This document shows, piece after piece, positions 1-5,284 of a DNA stretch of 5,758 nt (positions within the stretch are counted from its first letter, which is position 1; each line of letters starts with the position of its first letter). The notes beneath the pieces were generated by a model that saw only the letters and a list, made by a program, of their open reading frames with translations, searched no databases and had not been told where the DNA came from. The position numbers and the translations under genes were made by a program. Location of the stretch: the NCBI GenBank assembly GCA_947594335.1, contig CANQEC010000170.1:1-5758 (forward strand), written 5' to 3'. The DNA is from an uncultured Lachnospiraceae bacterium (GTDB taxonomy: Bacteria > Bacillota > Clostridia > Lachnospirales > Lachnospiraceae).

Positions 1-1
1 C

Positions 2-295
2 TTTGGGATGAAGATCGAGGATGCCAGCGTCTCCGATCCGCACTGTGTGCCGGGAGATTCTTTCTTTGTAAAGACGCTTCTTGGCAGCTTTGAGCGGTAT
101 ACCGGAATTAAGGGCGAGCCTCTTTCCACCGGCGGCGGGACGTATGTACATGATCTGAAAAGGGGCGTGGCGTTCGGCTGTGCGATGCCCGGCGTTGACA
201 ACCATATGCATGGAGACGACGAGTTCATGGAGATTGACACGCTTCTGATGAGCGCGAAAATTTTCGCGGACGCGATCATGAAAATCTGCGGGTAA
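2..295 (+). CDS. M20-family metallodipeptidase (PepV/Sapep type), C-terminal fragment
   Basis: This is the last 97 codons of a gene that begins upstream of the window; the reading frame is open from base 2. The fragment matches the C-terminal end of PepV/Sapep dipeptidases of peptidase family M20, which are zinc enzymes that hydrolyse dipeptides in the cytoplasm. Visible signatures are VPGDSFFVKTLL, the glycine-rich STGGGTY segment, and PGVDNHMHGDDEFM. The histidine of MHGDDE (codon at 209-211) sits where this family places its last metal ligand (His439 in Lactobacillus PepV). The helix IDTLLMSAKIFADAIMKI then closes the catalytic domain. Nothing suggests truncation at the 3' end. The gene converges on rqcH, with 151 bases between the stop codons. 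The family call is firm. Exact substrate preference, and whether the upstream metal ligands are intact, cannot be judged here. Confidence 0.9.
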   Translation, partial: FGMKIEDASVSDPHCVPGDSFFVKTLLGSFERYTGIKGEPLSTGGGTYVHDLKRGVAFGCAMPGVDNHMHGDDEFMEIDTLLMSAKIFADAIMKICG

Positions 296-341
296 GGCAG
301 ACAGATGCACGGAAATTACAGAACGAAACGATGATTTCAAT

Positions 342-371
342 CGAGCAGGAGGCAGCTTTTCCTTCTGCTCG
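342..371. other. Inverted repeat / hairpin 1 in the convergent intergenic region
   Basis: Arms 342-352 and 361-371 pair over 11 bp with a single G-U pair (349 with 364), around an 8-base loop ending in TTTT. No T-run follows the hairpin on either strand, so it is not a canonical intrinsic terminator. It lies 46 bases after the dipeptidase stop codon and could form at the 3' end of transcripts from either side. Confidence 0.6.
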
Positions 372-373
372 TC

Positions 374-426
374 TGCGCGGCCCAGGTGCTGCGTCAGCAG
401 CTGATTTCCATGCCTGGGCCTGCGCA
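374..426. other. Long inverted repeat / hairpin 2 in the convergent intergenic region
   Basis: Left arm 374-386 pairs with right arm 413-426. The core is GGCCCAGG/CCTGGGCC (8 bp, perfect), extended outward by TGCGC/GCGCA once T421 is bulged out, giving 13 bp in all. The 26-base apical region contains a second small stem, TGCTG/CAGCA (387-391 with 395-399). There is no following U-tract in either direction. Only two bases separate it from hairpin 1. It could act as a factor-dependent or bidirectional 3'-end structure, or be a copy of a dispersed palindromic repeat; the sequence alone does not decide. Confidence 0.65.
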
Positions 427-436
427 TAGACAGCCC

Positions 437-462
437 GGCGGCCGGATTATTTTTCGGCCGCC
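437..462 (+). terminator. GC-rich hairpin 3, possible terminator of the dipeptidase transcript
   Basis: GGCGGCCG (437-444) pairs perfectly with CGGCCGCC (455-462) around a 10-base T-rich loop. On the + strand it is followed by ATTTTG, a short and interrupted T-stretch, so it is at best a weak intrinsic terminator for the rightward dipeptidase gene. The right arm and most of the loop lie inside the last codons of the leftward rqcH (stop at 447-449), so the arm is also coding for the MAAEK end of RqcH. On the - strand no T-run follows, so it is unlikely to be an intrinsic terminator for rqcH. Confidence 0.4.
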
Positions 463-2198
463 ATTTTGATTCCTGATATGTCGGAATCGATCATCATGGA
501 GTAGTTCGTGTAATAGACGACAAAACCGGGCTTCGCGCCGTTCGGCTTTTTCACATGCCGCTTTTCGACGTAGTCAATCTCAACTTTCTCAGAATTTCGG
601 TTTTTGGAGTACCATGCGGCGAGCCGCGCGGCCTCCTCGAAGGTGCGGTCAGGAAGCTCCTGCCCGTTGGTTTTGACAATGACATGGGAGCCGGGGGCGC
701 CCTTTGCGTGGAACCACCAGTCGCTGTTGGAGGCGATTTTAAAGGTCAGCTCATCATTCTGATAGTTGTTTTTCCCGACGTACATATCGAAACCGTCGGA
801 AGAGATATAATGAAAGGGACGGGAGGTGATCTTTGTCTTTTTCCCTCCTGTGTATTTCCGGCGGATGTAGCCGGCGTCGGTCAGTTCCTCGCGCACCTGA
901 ACAAGATCTTCTTCCAGGAGCGTAAGATCCATGAAGGTGCAGATGGATTCGAGCTGTTCAATCTCGGCTTCGGTCTCACGGATGTGTTCGGAGAGAGCCT
1001 CGTAGGTGCGCTTTAATTTGCCGTATCTGTCGAAATATTTCTGCGCGTTTTCCTGCGCGCTCAAAGTTTCATCGAGAGGGATTGTGATCATCTCATTCGT
1101 GTAGTAATTCAGGACTTCAAGCTTTTTTGCGCCGGGCTCGGCTTCATAGCCGTAAGTGTGCAGCAGTTCGCCGAAGATTCTGTATTTATCGCGCTTTTCC
1201 GTATCTTTCAGCTGCTTTTTCTGCAGATCGTATTTTTTGCGGCACCGGTCGAGGGCCGTCGTCGCGATGCGCCGCAGATCCGAGGATTTCTGGCGGATGC
1301 GCGTTACCGTATTTTTCATTGCGTAATACTGCTCAAGCACCTCCGAGATTGTATTGTACCGCCTGGACTCCAGATCGGCGTACATGGTCAGCAGAACGCT
1401 GGAAAATTCCACCGGGATTTCCTGCTGATCGAGTATGATGGACGGAGTGTACCTGTGCTCCTTCACATCCTCGATCAGCCGCTCAAAGGTCCGGTACAGG
1501 TGGATCTGGGCGAGCTCCGGGATCGTGTTTGCGCTCTGCGCCGATTCGAGAGACGCGCGGTGGCAGAGCTCCTCCGCGATCACAGGGCTGATGCCGGTGC
1601 AGGCGGAGTAGATCGCTTTGGCGAGCGGCATCGGTTTTGAGAAGACGCCGGCGCGAAATTCCTGCTCGTCTGTATCGGTAGGTTCCAGCTTTTCCTGCGT
1701 TTTTGTGATAAAATATTCCCGCCCTGGGAGAACCTCGCGCACGGAGCTGGTCTGCGCGGAGACATGCTTGATGCTGTCGATGATTTTCCCCTGGTCGTCG
1801 CAGAAGATCAGATTGCTGTGCTTGCCCATCAGTTCGAGGATCAGATCCTTGCGGCAGAGGTCGCCCATCTCATTGTAATGCTCGATTTCAAAGTGGATGA
1901 TGCGTTCCAGACCCGGCTGCCAGATCTTTGTGATCCTGCCGTTTGCGATATGCTTGCGCAGCAGCATGCAGAAATTCGGCGCGGTCATCGGCCCCGGCTT
2001 GTTTGTCTGCGTCAGATAGATCAGGGGCAGACTTGCCCCCGCAGAGAGAAGAAGCCGGAACTGTCCTCTTTGCGGGCCTTTGATGGTCAGCATCAGTTCG
2101 TCCGCTTCAGGCTGCGCAATCTTGCTGATTCTTCCATTCAGGATGGTCTGATTTAATTCATATACAATATTTGAAATAACGATTCCGTCCAGTGCCAT
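447..2198 (-). CDS. rqcH: RqcH, NFACT-family ribosome-associated quality control factor
   Basis: This encodes 583 residues, close to the usual 570-590. Family knowledge: RqcH (YloA, formerly 'fibronectin-binding protein') binds 50S subunits carrying stalled peptidyl-tRNA and recruits tRNA-Ala, adding a C-terminal alanine tail that marks the chain for proteolysis. Domains visible in order are the NFACT-N domain (about 1-195, starting MALDGIVISNIVYEL), a helix-hairpin-helix-like segment with GISPVIAEEL near 202-211, a long charged coiled coil (about 280-430), and the NFACT-R domain (about 455-565) with its signature WWFHAKGAPGSHVIV at 494-508. The functional Asp-Arg pair of B. subtilis RqcH (D97/R98) corresponds to Glu98-Arg99 here, a conservative change. 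The start is well supported: AGGAGGA lies six bases upstream of the ATG. The gene is divergent from yicC and convergent with the dipeptidase. I see no damage. Confidence 0.96.
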   Translation of the reverse strand: MALDGIVISNIVYELNQTILNGRISKIAQPEADELMLTIKGPQRGQFRLLLSAGASLPLIYLTQTNKPGPMTAPNFCMLLRKHIANGRITKIWQPGLERIIHFEIEHYNEMGDLCRKDLILELMGKHSNLIFCDDQGKIIDSIKHVSAQTSSVREVLPGREYFITKTQEKLEPTDTDEQEFRAGVFSKPMPLAKAIYSACTGISPVIAEELCHRASLESAQSANTIPELAQIHLYRTFERLIEDVKEHRYTPSIILDQQEIPVEFSSVLLTMYADLESRRYNTISEVLEQYYAMKNTVTRIRQKSSDLRRIATTALDRCRKKYDLQKKQLKDTEKRDKYRIFGELLHTYGYEAEPGAKKLEVLNYYTNEMITIPLDETLSAQENAQKYFDRYGKLKRTYEALSEHIRETEAEIEQLESICTFMDLTLLEEDLVQVREELTDAGYIRRKYTGGKKTKITSRPFHYISSDGFDMYVGKNNYQNDELTFKIASNSDWWFHAKGAPGSHVIVKTNGQELPDRTFEEAARLAAWYSKNRNSEKVEIDYVEKRHVKKPNGAKPGFVVYYTNYSMMIDSDISGIKMAAEK

Positions 2199-2235
2199 GG
2201 AAAATCCTCCTTTTGTATGAAGATTTTTTGCTACA

Positions 2236-2266
2236 GTTTACATTTCAATGCCATTGGTTCACATTT
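2236..2266. promoter_or_regulatory. Operator-like array: direct repeats flanking a palindrome
   Basis: Three elements abut exactly. GTTTACATTT (2236-2245) and GTTCACATTT (2257-2266) are direct repeats with one mismatch, 21 bp apart, which is two helical turns. Between them CAATGCCATTG (2246-2256) is a perfect inverted repeat with one central base. The array lies just downstream of the predicted rqcH -10 box and covers the inferred start point of that transcript, where a bound protein could repress. The regulator is unknown, and chance similarity in an AT-rich stretch is possible. Confidence 0.35.
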
Positions 2267-2270
2267 TTTA

Positions 2271-2299
2271 ATCTTAACACACCGCAAAAGAAAAAACAA
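2271..2299 (-). promoter_or_regulatory. Predicted promoter for rqcH
   Basis: Read on the - strand, TTGTTT (2299-2294) is separated by 17 bases from TAAGAT (2276-2271). A TGT extended -10 triplet precedes the TAAGAT box directly. The -35 matches consensus at three of six positions and the -10 at four, including the most important T, A and T. The transcript would start near 2264, giving a leader of about 65 bases before the rqcH ATG. A second, weaker -10-like box, TAAACT (2240-2235), has no good -35 and is less likely. Confidence 0.45.
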
Positions 2300-2304
2300 T
2301 TCTG

Positions 2305-2333
2305 TTGACTGACTGTCCCCGATAGATTATAAT
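2305..2333 (+). promoter_or_regulatory. Near-consensus housekeeping sigma promoter of the yicC-remA-gmk-rpoZ operon
   Basis: TTGACT (2305-2310) is followed after exactly 17 bases by TATAAT (2328-2333), so eleven of twelve promoter positions match the sigma-A/sigma-70 consensus. Transcription should begin near 2340, giving a leader of about 60 bases before the yicC start at 2402. It is the only strong promoter I find on the + strand; I see none in the gaps between the downstream genes, which fits a single operon from yicC through rimO. Confidence 0.85.
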
Positions 2334-2393
2334 CATTTAATGGAAAATTGTGCCGTGAAGGCATGGGAAAGATGTATATTACAGGAGAGGAAT

Positions 2394-2405
2394 ATGCAGT
2401 TATGA
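2394..2405 (+). CDS. Possible three-codon leader ORF (Met-Gln-Leu-stop) overlapping the yicC start
   Basis: ATG CAG TTA TGA lies directly before yicC, and its TGA (2403-2405) overlaps the yicC ATG (2402-2404) as ATGA. The only good Shine-Dalgarno sequence in the leader, AGGAGAGG (2383-2390), has its AGGAG core six bases from this ATG but fourteen from the yicC ATG, so it is better placed for the minigene. It might therefore couple yicC translation by termination and re-initiation. A three-codon ORF can easily occur by chance, so confidence is low. Confidence 0.3.
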   Translation: MQL

Positions 2406-3280
2406 TAAAAAGTATGACGGGCTTTGGACGGTGCGAGTCCCATCAGGGGGACAGAAAGTTCACCGTCGAGATGAAGGCGGTGAATCACCGCTACTTCGAT
2501 GTGAGCATCAAGATTCCAAAGAAGTTCGGTTTTTTTGAGGCTTCCGTCAGGAATGTTCTCAAAGAGTATGTGCAGCGTGGAAAACTGGACGTCTTTGTCA
2601 CGTATGAAGATTTTACGGAAGAGAAGGCGTCGCTTAAATACAATGAACACCTTGCGGCTGAGTATCTGAAGTATTACCGCCAGATGGCTGCCGAGTTCGG
2701 GATTGAGGATGATATCCGCGCGTCCACGCTCGGGCGTTGTCCGGAGGTGTTCCAGATGGAAGAGCAGGACGTGGATGAGAATGAGATCTGGACTCTGCTT
2801 GAGCAGGCTGTCCGCGGAGCGTGCAGCCAGTTTGTCACGTCAAGGGAGAAGGAAGGGGAGGCCCTCAGGACAAATCTGCTTGACAAACTGGAAGGAATGT
2901 TGGAAAATGTAGCTTTAATCGAAAAACGATATCCGCAGATTATTGCCGAATACCGTCTGAAGCTTGAAGATAAGGTGAAGGAGCTTCTTGCGGACGCGAA
3001 AATGGACGAGGGAAGGGTCGCCGCGGAGGTTGTTTTGTTTGCCGATAAGATCTGCACGGACGAGGAGACAGTGCGGCTGCGCAGCCATATCGAGACGATG
3101 ATCGAGGTTTTAAAAGCGGGAGGCGCTGTCGGACGCAAGCTCGATTTTATCGCGCAGGAGATGAACCGCGAGGCGAATACGATCCTTTCCAAGGCGAATG
3201 ACCTTGAAACATCGAACATAGCGATTGAATTAAAGACAGATATTGAGAAGGTGCGCGAGCAGATTCAGAATATCGAATAG
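2402..3280 (+). CDS. yicC: YicC/YloC family endoribonuclease
   Basis: With the start at 2402 the product is 292 residues, matching E. coli YicC and B. subtilis YloC in length. It opens with MIKSMTGFGR, the family's usual N-terminus. The frame stays open upstream, with an ATG at 2372 and a TTG at 2348, but those would add residues the family lacks and have poorer ribosome binding sites. Visible domains are YicC-like N-terminal (about 1-155, with MKAVNHRYFD at 24-33) and DUF1732 at the C-terminus (about 205-292, with VGRKLDFIAQEMNREANTI at 243-261). Family knowledge: members are reported to be endoribonucleases acting on RNA turnover, and E. coli YicC promotes decay of the small RNA RyhB. It is the first full gene after the strong promoter. 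The Shine-Dalgarno is unusually far from the ATG, as described for the overlapping leader ORF. Family assignment is secure; the RNA targets here are unknown. Confidence 0.95.
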   Translation: MIKSMTGFGRCESHQGDRKFTVEMKAVNHRYFDVSIKIPKKFGFFEASVRNVLKEYVQRGKLDVFVTYEDFTEEKASLKYNEHLAAEYLKYYRQMAAEFGIEDDIRASTLGRCPEVFQMEEQDVDENEIWTLLEQAVRGACSQFVTSREKEGEALRTNLLDKLEGMLENVALIEKRYPQIIAEYRLKLEDKVKELLADAKMDEGRVAAEVVLFADKICTDEETVRLRSHIETMIEVLKAGGAVGRKLDFIAQEMNREANTILSKANDLETSNIAIELKTDIEKVREQIQNIE

Positions 3281-3344
3281 GCGGTCTTATGTGCGTGTGT
3301 TTTGGCTGCTGGATTTGGTCATCGATTTAGAACAGGAGAAGGCA

Positions 3345-3620
3345 ATGTCAGGTTTGGTGAATATCGGTTTTGGGAATATGATATACTCGGATAAAGTGAT
3401 CGCGGTGGTGAACCCGGATGCGGCCCCGATCAAGCGCATGGTTCAGAACGCGAGGGAGTCGCAGCGTGTCATTGACGCCACACAGGGCAGGCGCACAAAA
3501 TCAGTTATTATGATGGAAAACACACAGATCGTCCTGTCCGCGATGCAGCCGGATACGATAGCCAGAAGGTTCGCGGCGGTTCATATGCCGGGTCAGGAGA
3601 CGAAGGGAGAAGATTCATGA
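3345..3620 (+). CDS. remA: RemA-family DNA-binding regulator (DUF370)
   Basis: The product is 91 residues, about the size of B. subtilis RemA (89). The start at 3345 follows AGGAG (3334-3338) with a six-base gap and gives the family N-terminus LVNIGFGNMI; the frame is open further upstream but without family similarity. Signatures are the INIGFGN-like opening (5-11), PDAAPIKRM (24-32) and DATQGRRTKSVI (44-55). The paired arginines of GRR (49-50) match those implicated in DNA binding. Family knowledge: RemA is an oligomeric DNA-binding activator of biofilm matrix operons and osmoprotection genes in Bacillus; in Clostridia its targets are largely undefined. It lies 64 bases after yicC with no terminator between them. 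Its TGA overlaps the gmk ATG (ATGA at 3617-3620), indicating translational coupling to gmk. Confidence 0.93.
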   Translation: MSGLVNIGFGNMIYSDKVIAVVNPDAAPIKRMVQNARESQRVIDATQGRRTKSVIMMENTQIVLSAMQPDTIARRFAAVHMPGQETKGEDS

Positions 3621-4249
3621 GCAGAAGAGGGATTCTTGTGGTAGTATCCGGTTTTTCCGGTGTCGGAAAGGGAACTCTGATGAAACGGCTGACGGAAAAA
3701 TACAGCCAGTATGCGCTGTCTGTCTCGGCGACGACGAGGGCGCCGCGAAAAGGGGAAGTGGACGGCAGAGAGTATTTTTTCAGGACGAAAGAAGAGTTTG
3801 AGGAACTGATCAGAAATGATATGCTGATCGAACACGCGGAATTCTGTGACAATTATTATGGAACTCCCAGAGAATACGTCGAGGACCAGATGAGTCAGGG
3901 AAGGGATGTCATTCTGGAAATCGAGACGCAGGGAGCGCGGCAGGTGTGCAGGCAGTATCCGGACGCACTGACACTGTTCATAATGCCGCCGGACGCGCGG
4001 ACGCTGCTTGACAGGCTGAAGAGCCGGGGCTCCGAGACGGAGGACAAAATGGAATCGCGGCTTGCCTGCGCGGTCCGGGAAGCGGACTGTGTGGAACAGT
4101 ATGACTATATGATTGTCAACGACGATCTTGAGGAGAGTGTGGACCAGATGCACGGCCTGATTGAGAGTCAGCATTGGCTGGTCAGCAGAAACAGGGATTT
4201 TGCGGAACAGATCCGCTCGGAACTGAAAGTATTTGCGAAAGGAGAATGA
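3617..4249 (+). CDS. gmk: Guanylate kinase
   Basis: This is a 210-residue cytoplasmic enzyme that phosphorylates GMP (and dGMP) to GDP using ATP, an essential step in guanine nucleotide supply. The Walker A loop is GFSGVGKGT (12-20), with Phe where many homologues have Pro. The GMP-binding region SATTRAPRKGEVDGREYFF (37-55) contains the expected Ser37, Arg41, Arg44 and Tyr53; Glu72 and Tyr81 (in NYYGTP) complete the site. EIETQGA (101-107) and the lid with SRGSETEDKMESRLA (136-150) follow. AAGGGAGA at 3603-3610 is a well-placed ribosome binding site, six bases before the ATG. The gene overlaps remA by four bases and ends three bases before the preferred rpoZ start. The position fits the common remA-gmk-rpoZ order of Firmicutes. 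Confidence 0.97.
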   Translation: MSRRGILVVVSGFSGVGKGTLMKRLTEKYSQYALSVSATTRAPRKGEVDGREYFFRTKEEFEELIRNDMLIEHAEFCDNYYGTPREYVEDQMSQGRDVILEIETQGARQVCRQYPDALTLFIMPPDARTLLDRLKSRGSETEDKMESRLACAVREADCVEQYDYMIVNDDLEESVDQMHGLIESQHWLVSRNRDFAEQIRSELKVFAKGE

Positions 4250-4251
4250 AT

Positions 4252-4521
4252 ATGCTGCATCCATCTTACACGGATTTGATGAAGGTTGTAAACAGTCAGG
4301 CGGAGGAGGGCGAGGAGCCAATTGTCACGAGCCGCTATTCGATCGTGCTGGCGACCGCAAAGCGGGCGCGCCAGATCATTGCGAGACAGTCGGGGGAGAG
4401 CACGGCCGGCCTGCAGGTTTCCAAACCTCTCTCAAAAGCGGTGAAGGAACTGAACGAGGGAAAGATCAGGATTCTTCCGGAGGAAGAAGAGGAGCATACG
4501 GCTGCGCCGGAGCAGGACTGA
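4252..4521 (+). CDS. rpoZ: DNA-directed RNA polymerase omega subunit
   Basis: This is an 89-residue omega subunit, which binds the beta-prime subunit and helps assemble and stabilise RNA polymerase. The signature is TSRYSIVLATAKRARQII (26-43), corresponding to the RFDLVLVAARRARQ region of E. coli omega. It is followed by SKPLSKAVKELNEGKIRIL and a very acidic tail. Two ATGs compete. The one at 4246 overlaps the gmk stop (ATGA) but is only one base from GGAG (4241-4244). The one at 4252 is seven bases away and gives the MLHPSYTDLM N-terminus seen in related Clostridia, so I prefer it; the alternative adds only Met-Asn. gmk and rpoZ are almost certainly co-translated. Confidence 0.94.
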   Translation: MLHPSYTDLMKVVNSQAEEGEEPIVTSRYSIVLATAKRARQIIARQSGESTAGLQVSKPLSKAVKELNEGKIRILPEEEEEHTAAPEQD

Positions 4522-4549
4522 GCATACGGCGGAACCACTGGAGGAACAG

Positions 4550-5239
4550 ATGAAAGAAGTAAAAGAATTCAAAAAAAGTTATGTGTTTGTTTCCACTTTA
4601 TACGTGGTGCTCGGAGGCGTGCTTCTTGCATGGCCGGACATATCCATGAAAATGATCTGCTATGTGCTGGGCTTTTCCATGCTGGTCATAGGGCTGGCGT
4701 ACGGGATCATTTATTTTACGCGCGATAACCTTTCGGGTGTTCTGCAGCTCGATCTTGTGATCGGAATTGTGGCGGCGGCGTTCGGCATATTTATTCTGCT
4801 GAATCAGGATTTTCTTCCTGCGGTCATTCCGATCGCGATGGGAATCATCCTGCTGCTTGGCTCTGTGCTTAAGATCCAGAATTCCATCAGCATGAAGCGG
4901 CTGAAATTCCGGAAGTGGTATATCTGTCTGATTTTTGCGCTGATCCTGGCCGCGCTCGGTCTGGTGCTTCTGGTGAATCCGTTCAGTTCCGAGCGCTGGC
5001 TGGCCCTTTACATCGGCGCATGTCTGATCCTGGACGGGCTGGTAAATCTGGTCGCGATGAGTCTGATTGTGGCCCGGATGAAAAAGCTTTTGAAGCAGGA
5101 GAAAAATGTTCCGGCAAAAGAAGATTTTTCCGGGGAAACGGTTGAGCCGTCTGAGATCATTATGGACCAGATTGAAGACCAGGGTGAAAAGCATAAGAAT
5201 GAAAAGAAAACCAGCCTCATCAAATGGGGGAAAAAATGA
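4550..5239 (+). CDS. DUF308/HdeD-family integral membrane protein
   Basis: This is a 229-residue protein with six predicted membrane helices, at about 11-28, 34-55, 65-84, 89-107, 123-143 and 150-174, then a charged cytoplasmic-type tail of about 55 residues ending in lysines. The helices form three hairpin repeats, each with a related motif in the first helix: LGGVLLAWPD (21-30), AAFGIFILLNQD (76-87) and AALGLVLLVNPF (134-145). That internal repetition is characteristic of the DUF308/HdeD family, named for the acid-resistance-associated HdeD of enterobacteria; no biochemical role is established for most members. There is no cleavable signal peptide. The start is supported by GGAGG (4540-4544), five bases upstream of the ATG. 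The gene is 28 bases after rpoZ and 45 before rimO, so it should be part of the operon, yet no neighbour explains it. Family call is fairly confident; function is unknown. Confidence 0.85.
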   Translation: MKEVKEFKKSYVFVSTLYVVLGGVLLAWPDISMKMICYVLGFSMLVIGLAYGIIYFTRDNLSGVLQLDLVIGIVAAAFGIFILLNQDFLPAVIPIAMGIILLLGSVLKIQNSISMKRLKFRKWYICLIFALILAALGLVLLVNPFSSERWLALYIGACLILDGLVNLVAMSLIVARMKKLLKQEKNVPAKEDFSGETVEPSEIIMDQIEDQGEKHKNEKKTSLIKWGKK

Positions 5240-5240
5240 T

Positions 5241-5267
5241 GCTGCTGACCGCAGAACGAACAGCAGC
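5241..5267 (+). other. Inverted repeat between the DUF308 gene and rimO
   Basis: GCTGCTG (5241-5247) pairs perfectly with CAGCAGC (5261-5267) around a 13-base loop. It sits immediately after the DUF308 stop codon and ends seven bases before the rimO ribosome binding site (AGGAG, 5274-5278). No T-run follows, so it is not an intrinsic terminator. It could affect mRNA processing or ribosome access to rimO, or be incidental. Confidence 0.4.
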
Positions 5268-5284
5268 CATGACAGGAGCGGCGG

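Noticed and set aside
555..1016. Open frame of 153 codons on the + strand opposite rqcH
   Set aside because: It is antisense to the NFACT-R and coiled-coil coding region, with no good ribosome binding site and no recognisable motif. Similar frames at 1158-1640 and 1764-2156 were dismissed for the same reason.
2334..2401. Riboswitch or attenuator in the yicC leader
   Set aside because: The leader is only about 60 bases and contains just a 4-bp TGCC/GGCA stem (2351-2363), with no terminator-like hairpin and U-tract or recognised aptamer core.
2674..3219. Open frame of 181 codons on the - strand opposite yicC
   Set aside because: Its Ser-rich, low-complexity translation is antisense to conserved yicC codons, so it is a shadow frame.
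3243..3344. N-terminal extension of remA by 34 codons, overlapping the end of yicC
   Set aside because: RemA proteins begin near LVNIGFGN, and the ATG at 3345 has an optimally spaced AGGAG; the upstream residues show no family similarity.
3281..3344. Separate promoter or terminator between yicC and remA
   Set aside because: I find no paired -35/-10 boxes and no hairpin with a T-run in these 64 bases, so read-through from the yicC promoter is the simpler view.
4174..4251. N-terminal extension of rpoZ into gmk
   Set aside because: The extension overlaps conserved gmk coding sequence and lacks omega-subunit similarity; the ATG at 4252 has the better-placed ribosome binding site.
3593..4321. 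Long open frame of 242 codons on the - strand opposite gmk
   Set aside because: It lies wholly antisense to the well-supported gmk and the start of rpoZ, has no recognisable domain, and its low-complexity, Arg/Pro/His-rich composition is typical of a shadow frame.
4598..5194. Open frame of 198 codons on the - strand opposite the DUF308 gene
   Set aside because: The His/Gln/Arg-rich translation is the antisense image of a hydrophobic membrane protein gene; no ribosome binding site or family similarity is seen.
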